Shown: in pieces, positions 1-7,471 of the stretch
How the letters are laid out: each line of letters opens with the position of its first letter
How positions within the stretch are numbered: position 1 is the first letter of the stretch
Assembly: GCF_014639155.1 (NCBI RefSeq)
Contig: NZ_BMFT01000001.1
Span: 1,922,001-1,986,000 of the forward strand
Length of the DNA stretch: 64,000 nt
Source of the DNA: Paenibacillus segetis
GTDB taxonomy: Bacteria > Bacillota > Bacilli > Paenibacillales > Paenibacillaceae
Direction: 5' to 3'
The notes under the pieces: generated by a model
What the model was told of the DNA's origin: nothing
Database searches by the model: none
Seen by the model: the letters and a program-made list of their open reading frames with translations, nothing else
Program-made: the position numbers and the translations under genes

Positions 1-5
1 CGCAT
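1..5 (-). other. possible 5' edge of a further minus-strand gene
   Basis: On the minus strand an ATG lies at positions 5-3, preceded by GAAGGAG at a 7-base spacing (positions 13-19). Only five bases of the reading frame are inside the window, so the product is unknown. It suggests that the row of minus-strand immunity-like genes continues to the left. Confidence 0.3.
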
Positions 6-69
6 CAGCGAACTCCTTCTTTGTCACGCGATATAGATGAGCAACAAAATTCTATAAAATATAGTTCGT

Positions 70-1455
70 TCATATCTTTTGAGCCAGATATTGTTTGAAT
101 CTTGTAAAATACTGCTCTGAGGCTTCCCAACGTCTCAGGTCTAACAAGGACATATCCTGTTTGCCATATTGATTTGGCGGTTGATAATACCGAGAAACAT
201 AAGTTTCATTGTCGAGTGTATAGAAATAATACGCTCCATCAGGTGTCAGAATTTCAATCCTAGCGTTTAGATAGTCTCCATCCTCATCCGTATGCGCTTG
301 GCGGAAGCTGTAACATTTTGAGCCGTCCCAGAACCCTTCATTCTCATCCTCATCCAACGATAATTCTTGAATAACAGGATGCTGCAAAATGTCATGGACA
401 TATTGTACCTCAATGTTTCGTAAATAATACTCAGCCATATTAACGCAGGTCAACAACATAAGCCAGCAATCGCAAATCTCTTCTAGCTGTTCCTGAGACT
501 CTTCTGTAATGTCCTCCCACTCAGACCCTTCATCCACGGTTCTCCTCAACAAACCGACGGAATGATCTTGCTCCACCCATATATAATAGTGATGGCGGTT
601 ATCGTTCATATAAACGCTGAGATCCCGCTCATCCCCATCAGCATCAATATGCTCCTGTTGAACTTTGAAAAACACGTCTTCTTCCTGAAAATCAAACGAC
701 TTCTTGTCATTCGGCATTAAAATGCATTGAGTCAATTTCAATATATTTTCTTCATTAATCGTATTATGGGTAAAATATAAATGACTAGCATCCTTTCTCG
801 TGAAGGATCCATTGGATCCATTTATTTCTTTTAATGCGGAACGCCCTTCTCTAATAACGTTTACCAGCGTCCAAAAAGAAAACTCTGTTTCCTCCTCATC
901 CATATCCAGAACCTCATCAATCAGCACCTCATGAATGCCTATCGGAAGTTCTTGGAATACTCCGTCCCCCTCCCACATATTTACGATGCAGAGGAACGAT
1001 TTCTGCCCATCTACGTTGATTCTGTACTCGTCATCCTGAACTAAAACCGTAGCGCTAAGATCACCTTTAACAATCGTTTCCCCATGATTATAGGAGCCAC
1101 ACAATATTTCCTCAATCATCAGATTGCCCGCAACATATATTTCCTGCCCGCCTACAGCCATATTTTTCGCACTCAAATTACCGGTCACCATAAGCCCTAT
1201 GGCTCCATCTGTCTCTTTATTATAGAGATTGTCTACAGCAAAATTTCCTTCAATAAAAATGATAATTACCTCTTTTTGTTCCGGAAAAGGCTCCTCCCAA
1301 TCCAAATTAAGAGAAGGCAGAATCAAATCCCCTTCATAATAAGCGGCAAGTTGCTCATCACTAAAATCCTGGTAAAATTTTGACCACCATGAACCTTCCG
1401 GAAACTTATCTGCGAGTTGACTAATAGGAATGAATTTGAAAATATTGTTGTTCAT
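70..1455 (-). CDS. hypothetical protein with bactofilin-like GNL/GDL repeats, immunity-array member
   Basis: I do not recognise a named family for this 461-residue acidic protein. Residues about 65-145 contain spaced turns (EGNF, VTGNLSA, VAGNLMI, VKGDLSA), which resemble the rungs of a bactofilin-like beta-helix. The rest is rich in Asp, Glu and aromatic residues. There is no signal peptide or membrane segment, so it is probably cytoplasmic. I chose the ATG at 1455 because AAAGGA lies 9 bases before it; the in-frame ATG at 1473 lies upstream of that site. It is the last complete gene of a minus-strand row holding SUFU and SUKH proteins, both common immunity families, so an immunity or toxin-binding role is inferred from context only. 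Confidence 0.6.
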   Translation of the reverse strand: MNNNIFKFIPISQLADKFPEGSWWSKFYQDFSDEQLAAYYEGDLILPSLNLDWEEPFPEQKEVIIIFIEGNFAVDNLYNKETDGAIGLMVTGNLSAKNMAVGGQEIYVAGNLMIEEILCGSYNHGETIVKGDLSATVLVQDDEYRINVDGQKSFLCIVNMWEGDGVFQELPIGIHEVLIDEVLDMDEEETEFSFWTLVNVIREGRSALKEINGSNGSFTRKDASHLYFTHNTINEENILKLTQCILMPNDKKSFDFQEEDVFFKVQQEHIDADGDERDLSVYMNDNRHHYYIWVEQDHSVGLLRRTVDEGSEWEDITEESQEQLEEICDCWLMLLTCVNMAEYYLRNIEVQYVHDILQHPVIQELSLDEDENEGFWDGSKCYSFRQAHTDEDGDYLNARIEILTPDGAYYFYTLDNETYVSRYYQPPNQYGKQDMSLLDLRRWEASEQYFTRFKQYLAQKI

Positions 1456-1503
1456 GCATTGTTTTCCTTTCATTAAAATTTCATTATTCTACATGAACCT
1501 TAT

Positions 1504-1767
1504 TTATATTTCTGGTATGTCGAGACATAACCGCAGACCAGCTAACTGGCCAGGCATATTTATTAATGGTAATTGCAGCTCAGTCAATAGCATTGCCCAT
1601 TGTGAAGGGTGTTGAAATGGATAAAATCCGGCAGCACCTCCACGAACGATTATCTTATCCTTCGCTCCTCCAATGCGGGTGAATGCCGCAATGGCGAGAC
1701 CTGCTATGCCAAAAATATTAGCAGCGGCCTTATTGAACCTGCTATCACCAAATTGCGTAAGGCAAAC
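1504..1767 (-). pseudogene. start-less open frame, relic of an unidentified gene
   Basis: Between two immunity-like genes the minus strand holds an 87-codon frame running from just after a stop codon (about 1768) to a TAA at 1504. It has no start codon or ribosome site. Its translation has a hydrophobic Gly/Ala stretch (FGIAGLAIAAF), then RIGGAKDKIIVRGG and a Pro/Leu-rich tail, and looks like real protein. The plus strand is also partly open here, so coding cannot be proven. The segment is less AT-rich than its flanks. It could be the 3' end of a deleted gene, possibly a toxin C-terminus, but that identity is speculative. Confidence 0.35.
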
Positions 1768-1787
1768 TTAATATTATTGAACCGTAA

Positions 1788-2405
1788 TTAATAGGGACGT
1801 GTGGGATCTATTATTGAATGCTGAAGGTTTTCTATGTAATCATCAAATGCATCTATGCCTTCATGTAAAATTATATGTGCTTCATTATTCGTAATGGGTA
1901 CAACCCATAAGACACTAATGATTTCTTCACCTATTTTTATTTCTTCTAAATCCTCACTTTCTCCCCTTAATTCATCAACCAAGAGGGCTTTTGTAGTCCA
2001 GTTCTCTGGTGCGAGTGCACTCTCCGTCATTACTCGTGGTACTTCGGAAGATTGTATATTTTCAATATTATGGGCAATCAGGTCGCAGAAATAAGAGAAT
2101 ATGCGATCAATGCTTTCTTGTCCCAAATCGGATTTTATAGCTAGCATCCATTCCGTCTCAGTAGGTTTACTTGTTTTTCGAATGGAATTCGATAGGCCAA
2201 CGGTTGCGAATCTTGCAGGAATTTTATCACTATTTGATGGGAAATAATATATCTCAATATATAGGCCAATCTCCGGTTTAGTCATAATGACTCTATATTC
2301 TGGCATAGACCATTCTTTAATATATACATTCAGAATAAGGGTTCTTCTGATATCGAAATTCAGAATCTTTTCTCGGCTTGACTCTCTATTGATTTGCACA
2401 TCCAT
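1788..2405 (-). CDS. SUFU (suppressor of fused) domain protein, probable immunity protein
   Basis: This 205-residue soluble protein matches the bacterial SUFU layout. There is an N-terminal alpha/beta part, a central segment with ETEWMLAI and a helix around IFSYFCDLIAHNI, and then the typical C-terminal run ending VLWVVPITNNEAHIILHEGI. Bacterial SUFU proteins are known as immunity proteins of contact-dependent and polymorphic toxin systems. I put the start at the ATG at 2405 because GGAGGA sits 8 bases upstream; a TTG two codons earlier is too close to that site. No partner toxin is visible. A second, diverged SUFU gene lies three genes upstream. Confidence 0.7.
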   Translation of the reverse strand: MDVQINRESSREKILNFDIRRTLILNVYIKEWSMPEYRVIMTKPEIGLYIEIYYFPSNSDKIPARFATVGLSNSIRKTSKPTETEWMLAIKSDLGQESIDRIFSYFCDLIAHNIENIQSSEVPRVMTESALAPENWTTKALLVDELRGESEDLEEIKIGEEIISVLWVVPITNNEAHIILHEGIDAFDDYIENLQHSIIDPTRPY

Positions 2406-2448
2406 CAGCAAAGTCCTCCATGTTCTAATAGTAATTCTATGAAGTTAT

Positions 2449-3105
2449 TTAGGGTGATTGGTGCTTCATGATAGCTTCTTTTGCTCTCAAGACAATATCA
2501 TCCACTTCGGAAAACTGACTCTCGATCGATGCTAGCATTTTCAGTATAAAGAGGCCAAGTTCAGTATCTCCTAGGCATAATTCCATTTCTGCGAAATATT
2601 CGATATCTTCGAGTTTTTCTATATTTTTTCTATGATTCATGCTGTTAGGGTAATCGATGTATTGATGGAGGGTTAAGACTGCATCTTTGCCTTTGGTTTT
2701 AAAATCATGTACAAGTCCATTGAATAGGGAGTCTTTGAATCCTTCCTTGAGCCTGCCTTTTTCATTCAATGCATCCGGATGAAAGTTAGCCAAATATTTT
2801 TCGTTTCTTATAGCCTGATCATTAATTGAGTAAAATACTTTTTCTTCGTCAAGAATCTTGATGATTTCTTCTATTGACTTGAACTTTAGTCTTGCAAATC
2901 TTGCCGGAGAAAATTGCTTACGCAAAGAATCTTCATGTTTTGAAAGATATGCCTTAAAAGAAATATCAGCATTCCCCTCCAAGAGTTCTTTGAAATACAC
3001 AAGGTGTCTTTTATCTACCATATCTGCCTCCTGCACTTCTTGAGCTTTTGGATCAAGAGTAAATAAACTTTCATCAAAGTGCTTTGTGTTACATTTATTT
3101 ATCAC
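2449..3105 (-). CDS. hypothetical protein in immunity array
   Basis: I do not recognise this 218-residue soluble protein. It is charged and mostly helical, with no Cys-rich, membrane or signal features; the middle (residues about 60-85) is Lys/Arg-rich. The frame opens at a GTG (3105) that overlaps the 3' end of the SUKH gene by 11 bases, which suggests translational coupling. An internal ATG at 3021 has AGGAGG five bases upstream and could be the real start, giving 190 residues. The 28 residues before it read like normal protein, so I keep the longer form with low certainty about the start. Its place between SUKH and SUFU genes suggests another immunity protein. Confidence 0.55.
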   Translation of the reverse strand: MINKCNTKHFDESLFTLDPKAQEVQEADMVDKRHLVYFKELLEGNADISFKAYLSKHEDSLRKQFSPARFARLKFKSIEEIIKILDEEKVFYSINDQAIRNEKYLANFHPDALNEKGRLKEGFKDSLFNGLVHDFKTKGKDAVLTLHQYIDYPNSMNHRKNIEKLEDIEYFAEMELCLGDTELGLFILKMLASIESQFSEVDDIVLRAKEAIMKHQSP

Positions 3106-3607
3106 TGGAACTCTGGAGCTCTAATGAATTCGACATCATTAATTCCAAAAATTGATCTAGCGAATCTGCTACTTTTTCAACTTCTTCGAATTCAGGCTCA
3201 TAACCACGTACAATAGCACCTTTATCATTTGATAAATCTATCGCATAAAAGGAATATCCATCATGAACTGACATAACTATTGGCAAATAACTATCCCACC
3301 ACGTCGTTATCTCCGATTTCCAAATTACGTCATCCATTGCCGCTTCTAAGCTGAGTAATTCATATTCATTCCATTTAAATGCAATATCGGAGCTATTATT
3401 GAACTCATCCTCACAAATAAACCAAGTCTTCTCATTGGGTGAAATACAATGTTTAACCACACTTAAAAAATCTAAATATTCATTAGGAATTTCTATATAT
3501 CTAGATTTAATGCTACCATTTAAATTTAATTGAAAGCTTGATTTTTGGGTTACATCCCAACCGTTTTCCCTAGCCCAAATCATAAATTCACTAATTATTT
3601 TAGTCAT
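3095..3607 (-). CDS. SUKH (SMI1/KNR4) family immunity-like protein
   Basis: This 170-residue protein has the SUKH fold signature. An IEIPNEYLDFLS-like helix that opens the domain lies near residue 45. The central WWDSYLPIVMSVHDGYSFYAIDL-type strand pair follows (split here for length), and the tail contains a helix of the EPEFEEVEKVADSLDQFLEL type. SUKH proteins are widespread immunity proteins for nuclease and other polymorphic toxins. The start is the ATG at 3607, because GGAAGG is correctly spaced before it; a TTG six codons earlier precedes the site. The downstream hypothetical gene overlaps its 3' end, so the two are probably co-translated. Confidence 0.75.
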   Translation of the reverse strand: MTKIISEFMIWARENGWDVTQKSSFQLNLNGSIKSRYIEIPNEYLDFLSVVKHCISPNEKTWFICEDEFNNSSDIAFKWNEYELLSLEAAMDDVIWKSEITTWWDSYLPIVMSVHDGYSFYAIDLSNDKGAIVRGYEPEFEEVEKVADSLDQFLELMMSNSLELQSSSDK

Positions 3608-3630
3608 AGTCCACCTTCCACACAATTTCT

Positions 3631-4350
3631 CTAGTCAGCCTTGCACGTATTGCACCTTTTTAGATCGATAATCTCGTTAATGCCGTATTCTTCGAACTTA
3701 TCTAACAGAGGATCGCTGCCGTGCTTCAATTTGAAGTCCATTTCTTCCGAATAGAGAGGGAGAATAGAATAGAAATGAACGGTCCGTCCATCATCCATCT
3801 CTAGCGACAGAAAATCTTCGTTCACCTCAAGGGGGGGCAGCAAAATGATTCCACTCATTTCGGTTTGCTGCGATAGCGGTTCGGCAGGATCTCCATTTGG
3901 CATTGTATGCTCCCAACCTAACCAAGTATTGTAGTCATGGGGAAAACGGGCTAACATTTTCAACCATCGAATAGGCCAATAGTAATCTGGATTTTCTAAA
4001 TCTTCTTGCGAAATCCGCCAATCCGGCGGTAAGCAAATCATCAATTCTGCATATTCGTAGCCTTCTGCTTCTTCTGGCGTATTCATAGGTAAAAAGCTCA
4101 TGCCTGTTGTAAATAAAGTATAATAATTGCGTTCGGGAGTCGGTGAGATAATATGGACGTCAATATGAACGACATCTGAAATGATTTCGTGGAAAACGGA
4201 ATCGATTTCCCCAATATACTGGCGAACGTGGCCTTCGATTTTCTCAACCCATTGTTCTTCCCCATGCACTGGCGCCCGCCATTCATTATTTCTATCGCTA
4301 TATCGATAGATTGGGCTCCCTGATTCCGAATATTCCGTCGGTTTTGACAT
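3631..4350 (-). CDS. SUFU domain protein, probable immunity protein
   Basis: This 239-residue protein is a clear SUFU-family member. It contains VHIDVHIISPTPERNYYTLFT, MICLPPDWRIS, and a YYWPIRWLKMLARFP helix followed by LGWEHTMPNGDP, in the order typical of bacterial SUFU proteins. A C-terminal CNTCKAD tail carries a Cys pair. AAAGGAGAGG precedes the chosen ATG at 4350; the frame could open 15 codons earlier without a good site. It is the first gene of the immunity array, 23 bases ahead of the SUKH gene, so the array promoter should lie in 4351-4450. It is quite different from the SUFU protein at 1788-2405, so the two probably neutralise different partners. Confidence 0.75.
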   Translation of the reverse strand: MSKPTEYSESGSPIYRYSDRNNEWRAPVHGEEQWVEKIEGHVRQYIGEIDSVFHEIISDVVHIDVHIISPTPERNYYTLFTTGMSFLPMNTPEEAEGYEYAELMICLPPDWRISQEDLENPDYYWPIRWLKMLARFPHDYNTWLGWEHTMPNGDPAEPLSQQTEMSGIILLPPLEVNEDFLSLEMDDGRTVHFYSILPLYSEEMDFKLKHGSDPLLDKFEEYGINEIIDLKRCNTCKAD

Positions 4351-4432
4351 ATTTACCTCTCCTTTGCTTCCTCCTATTATCATCAAATTCATCATACCAT
4401 AATGTCTTTTGACAAGGAATTAATCCCACTAT

Positions 4433-4486
4433 TGCAATATTATTCAAATCAATAATGCTGCTATGATAATAATATATGCAATATTA
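4433..4486. repeat. pair of TGCAATATTA direct repeats
   Basis: Two identical 10-base copies (4433-4442 and 4477-4486) lie 44 bases apart in the AT-rich gap between the immunity array and the metal-responsive repressor gene. They may be regulator half-sites or chance in AT-rich DNA. Confidence 0.25.
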
Positions 4487-4592
4487 CTGGATAGGCATAA
4501 GCCATGATCGACATTTACATTCACATCTATCGCCTATAAAATATTTGATTATTTCTTAATTGTAATAATTTCGTTTAATCCTTCTTTTTTGA

Positions 4593-4615
4593 TATAATGA
4601 TACAAACGCGTTATA
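4593..4615 (+). promoter_or_regulatory. cadC promoter -10 box with imperfect inverted repeat
   Basis: TATAAT at 4593-4598 lies 33 bases before the repressor start codon. TATAATG (4593-4599) and CGTTATA (4609-4615) form an inverted repeat with one mismatch around the expected transcription start, which would suit autorepression. No good -35 box is seen. Confidence 0.4.
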
Positions 4616-4630
4616 GAAGGGTGATAGTCA

Positions 4631-5002
4631 ATGACACAGTCCATAAATACGGTGGAAGAATGCGATACGAGCTGCCCGGGCACGACCGCAGATTTGGATG
4701 CGATCAAGGCAGAGCTCATCGATGATCATGCAGCGGTTCAATTTGCTGATTGGTTCAAGGCTTTCAGCGATCCGACACGCGTCAAAATCATTAGCGCCCT
4801 TTTAAAAAGGGAGCTGTGCGTGCACGACCTGACAGTACTTCTTGAAATGGGGCAATCGGCCATTTCGCACCAGCTACGCTATTTGCGCAACCTTAGAATC
4901 GTTAAAAGGCGTAAGGTTGGAAAAACGGTCTATTACTCACTCGACGACGCTCATATCGAACAAATTTTTCTACAAACACTCCAGCACACCAATCACGGAT
5001 GA
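4631..5002 (+). CDS. cadC: ArsR/SmtB-family metal-sensing repressor (CadC/ZiaR-like)
   Basis: This 123-residue winged-helix repressor should leave its operator when it binds Cd, Zn or Pb. Three features match the family's metal sites: an N-terminal Cys pair (ECDTSC, residues 11 and 15), the alpha-3 motif ELCVHDL before the helix-turn-helix (GQSAISHQLRYLRNL), and a C-terminal D..H...H..H pattern (DDAHIEQIFLQTLQHTNH) matching the alpha-5 zinc site of SmtB. Having both the N-terminal/alpha-3 cysteines and the alpha-5 ligands is ZiaR/CadC-like. GAAGGG precedes the ATG. The gene faces the CPC-type ATPase and shares a terminator region with it. The perfect palindrome at 7384-7413 is the likely main target. 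Confidence 0.85.
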   Translation: MTQSINTVEECDTSCPGTTADLDAIKAELIDDHAAVQFADWFKAFSDPTRVKIISALLKRELCVHDLTVLLEMGQSAISHQLRYLRNLRIVKRRKVGKTVYYSLDDAHIEQIFLQTLQHTNHG

Positions 5003-5049
5003 TGCGAATCTTACCGCTTCTTGGCTGCTGAATGGAGCATACATCTTAT

Positions 5050-5101
5050 GAAAAAAACAAGGACTGTCCCACCGTTATCAACGGTTTGGGACAGTCCTTG
5101 T
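5050..5101 (-). terminator. intrinsic terminator between convergent cadC and cadA
   Basis: A perfect 15-base stem (5057-5071 with 5087-5101) has a nested CCGTT/AACGG. Read on the minus strand it is followed by seven T residues, so it ends the ATPase transcript. It lies just past the end of the repressor gene and may also slow plus-strand transcription. Confidence 0.9.
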
Positions 5102-5134
5102 TCATTCCAAGCGATTGTTTAAACCACAATTCAC

Positions 5135-7357
5135 TTATATTACATTAGGTTTAATCTTCAATACACGCATAGCATTCAGTACAGCGAGCAGGGTGACACC
5201 TACATCGGAGAACACCGCTTCCCACATCGTTGCAATTCCAAATGCTCCAAGCAGCAGGAAGATCGCTTTGACGATCAGTGCAAACAGGATGTTCTGCCAT
5301 ACGATGCGCCGAGTTCTCTTCGCAATATGGATCGCGGAAGCCAGCTTAGAAGGCTCGTCGGTCATAATGACGATATCCGCAGCTTCAATTGCCGCATCGG
5401 ATCCAAGGCCACCCATGGCCACACCAATATCAGCTCTGGCCAAGACCGGCGTGTCATTAATGCCGTCACCAACGAACACGATCTTTTCTTTGCTCGATTT
5501 TTGACGGTCGATCTTCTCGAGCTCTTCAACCTTATGTTGTGGCAATAGTTCTGTTCGAACTTCGTCTACACCTAATTTTCTACCGACCGCTTCACCCACT
5601 GCTTTGATGTCGCCCGTTAACATGACAATCTTCTTCACGCCTAGATTTTTCAGTGAACGGATCGCCTGTGCCGAGTCTTCTTTCACCTCGTCAGCAATAA
5701 CCAAATATCCGGCATACTGTTTGTCGATCGCAATATGCACGATGGTACCCAGCTCAGTTGGCGGAGCGAAGTAAATATTTTCTTGCTTCATGAGCTTCGC
5801 ATTCCCTGCCAGCACTTCTCTACCCTCGAACATAACCTGGATGCCATGTCCTGATATTTCGTTGTAATTCGATAGCAGATCTTCATTCATTTCCTGTCCA
5901 TAAGCTTCCCGAATGGACTCTGCAATCGGATGGGTGGAATGCATTTCAGCAAAAGCTGCCTGACGCAACAATTCTTGTTCGGTCCATCCGTTTTGCGGAT
6001 AAATCCCATTTACCTTAAATTCACCTTTAGTCAGCGTTCCTGTCTTATCAAATACGACGTACTTAACGTCATTCAACGCTTCCAGGTAATTGCTGCCCTT
6101 GATCAGGACACCGTTCTTGGAGGAAGCACCGATACCACCGAAGAAGCCGAGTGGAATCGATACGACCAAGGCACAAGGGCAAGAAATAACCAGAAACACT
6201 AATGCCCGGTAGACCCAATCTGAGAAAGTAGCACCGCTGAAGAGTAGCGGAGGCAGAACAGCCAACAATGCAGCTACAATGACGACAAACGGTGTATAGT
6301 AACGAGCAAACTTCGTAATAAAGTTTTCCGTAGGTGCTTTTTTACTGCTTGCGTTCTCCACTAGGTCCAAAATTTTGGCAACAGTAGACTCCCCAAATAT
6401 CTTAGAGACCTCGATTGTCAGAACCCCGTTTTTGTTGATGAATCCACTGAGTACATCATCACCCTTTGATACTTCACGCGGCACGGACTCACCGGTCAAC
6501 GCCGAGGTATCCATTGCTGAATTTCCTTCGATTATTTTACCGTCAAGAGGTACCTTCTCACCAGGCCGCACGATAATCAAATCACCAATCTGCACTTCCT
6601 CAGGACTCACACGTTTTGTCTCATCGCCTGTTTTCAAATTAGCAAAGTCCGGTCGAATATCCATCAACGCGCTGATCGACTTCCGCGAACGGTTGACGGC
6701 AATGCTCTGGAACAGCTCACCAACTTGGTAAAAGAGCATAACAGCTACGCCTTCTGGATACTCGCCAATCAAAAATGCACCAACAGTCGCGATCGACATT
6801 AAGAAATATTCATCGAACACTTGACCTCTTACAATGTTCTTCAGCGCTTTAAGAACAATGTCCCCGCCCACGATCAGATACGATATAATAAATAAGATCA
6901 GCTCTAGTTCTTGGCTCAGGGGTAGTGCAAACGCTGCTGCACCGACGACAAGACCTGCAATCAAACGGGCTACCATAATTTTAACGCCGTTCGCCCCATG
7001 ATCATGGGAATGTCCGTGCCCATCATCATCCGCTTCAGCTCCGTGATCATGGTTATGGGAGTGATTATGATTTGCAGATCCTCCCTTGTGGCTTCCCGTC
7101 TGCGATCCCGACGCTCCGTATTCCATTACTTTTATACCAGGCTCAAGTGTACGAATTTTTTTCTTCGTTTGCTCGAGAATGTCATCCGAACGGTTTGACG
7201 ATATCTCCATGGTCAACGTTTTGTTGACAAAATTCACCGAGCAAGCCGAAACCCCATCAATCTTCTGGACACCGTCCTCGATTTTCATAGCACAGTTTGC
7301 ACAGTCTAGACCTTCCAATACCAATTTTCGTTTAACCGCAGAATTACTGGTTTCCAT
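5135..7357 (-). CDS. cadA: P1B-type heavy-metal ATPase, CPC class (Cd2+/Zn2+/Pb2+ exporter)
   Basis: This 740-residue membrane pump exports soft divalent metals at the cost of ATP. In order it has an HMA metal-binding domain with DCANC (Cys19, Cys22), a His-rich linker at about residues 95-125 (HNHSHNHDHG and HGHSHDHG), the TGES phosphatase loop, the transmembrane CPC metal site in SCPCALVVSIPLG, the phosphorylation site DKTGTLT, an HP locus (STHPIAES), GDGIND in the hinge, and a late DVGVTLLAVLN segment whose Asp is typical of the Zn/Cd subclass. AAAGGTGG lies before the ATG. Its promoter overlaps an ArsR/SmtB-type operator, and the cognate repressor gene lies convergently downstream. Length is usual for CadA/ZntA with one HMA domain. 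Confidence 0.92.
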   Translation of the reverse strand: METSNSAVKRKLVLEGLDCANCAMKIEDGVQKIDGVSACSVNFVNKTLTMEISSNRSDDILEQTKKKIRTLEPGIKVMEYGASGSQTGSHKGGSANHNHSHNHDHGAEADDDGHGHSHDHGANGVKIMVARLIAGLVVGAAAFALPLSQELELILFIISYLIVGGDIVLKALKNIVRGQVFDEYFLMSIATVGAFLIGEYPEGVAVMLFYQVGELFQSIAVNRSRKSISALMDIRPDFANLKTGDETKRVSPEEVQIGDLIIVRPGEKVPLDGKIIEGNSAMDTSALTGESVPREVSKGDDVLSGFINKNGVLTIEVSKIFGESTVAKILDLVENASSKKAPTENFITKFARYYTPFVVIVAALLAVLPPLLFSGATFSDWVYRALVFLVISCPCALVVSIPLGFFGGIGASSKNGVLIKGSNYLEALNDVKYVVFDKTGTLTKGEFKVNGIYPQNGWTEQELLRQAAFAEMHSTHPIAESIREAYGQEMNEDLLSNYNEISGHGIQVMFEGREVLAGNAKLMKQENIYFAPPTELGTIVHIAIDKQYAGYLVIADEVKEDSAQAIRSLKNLGVKKIVMLTGDIKAVGEAVGRKLGVDEVRTELLPQHKVEELEKIDRQKSSKEKIVFVGDGINDTPVLARADIGVAMGGLGSDAAIEAADIVIMTDEPSKLASAIHIAKRTRRIVWQNILFALIVKAIFLLLGAFGIATMWEAVFSDVGVTLLAVLNAMRVLKIKPNVI

Positions 7358-7383
7358 ATAATTATTCCACCTTTTTGAGTAAA

Positions 7384-7413
7384 ACTATATATGATCACTT
7401 GTTCATATATAGT
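7384..7413. promoter_or_regulatory. ArsR/SmtB-type operator upstream of cadA
   Basis: ACTATATATGA (7384-7394) and TCATATATAGT (7403-7413) form a perfect 11-base inverted repeat with an 8-base spacer. Read on the minus strand the core is ATATGAACAAGTGATCATAT, close to the classic SmtB/CadC/ArsR operator pattern. It lies from the -10 region to the start of the ATPase transcript. Confidence 0.85.
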
Positions 7414-7440
7414 ATATTCCTCGTTTCTTGCTGTTGTCAA
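7411..7440 (-). promoter_or_regulatory. sigma-A promoter of cadA
   Basis: On the minus strand TTGACA (complement of 7435-7440) and TATACT (complement of 7411-7416) are 18 bases apart, about 55 bases before the start codon. The -10 box touches the palindrome, so a bound repressor would block RNA polymerase. Confidence 0.8.
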
Positions 7441-7471
7441 TAATATGTAGGAATAATGGATTCAAGAAAAG

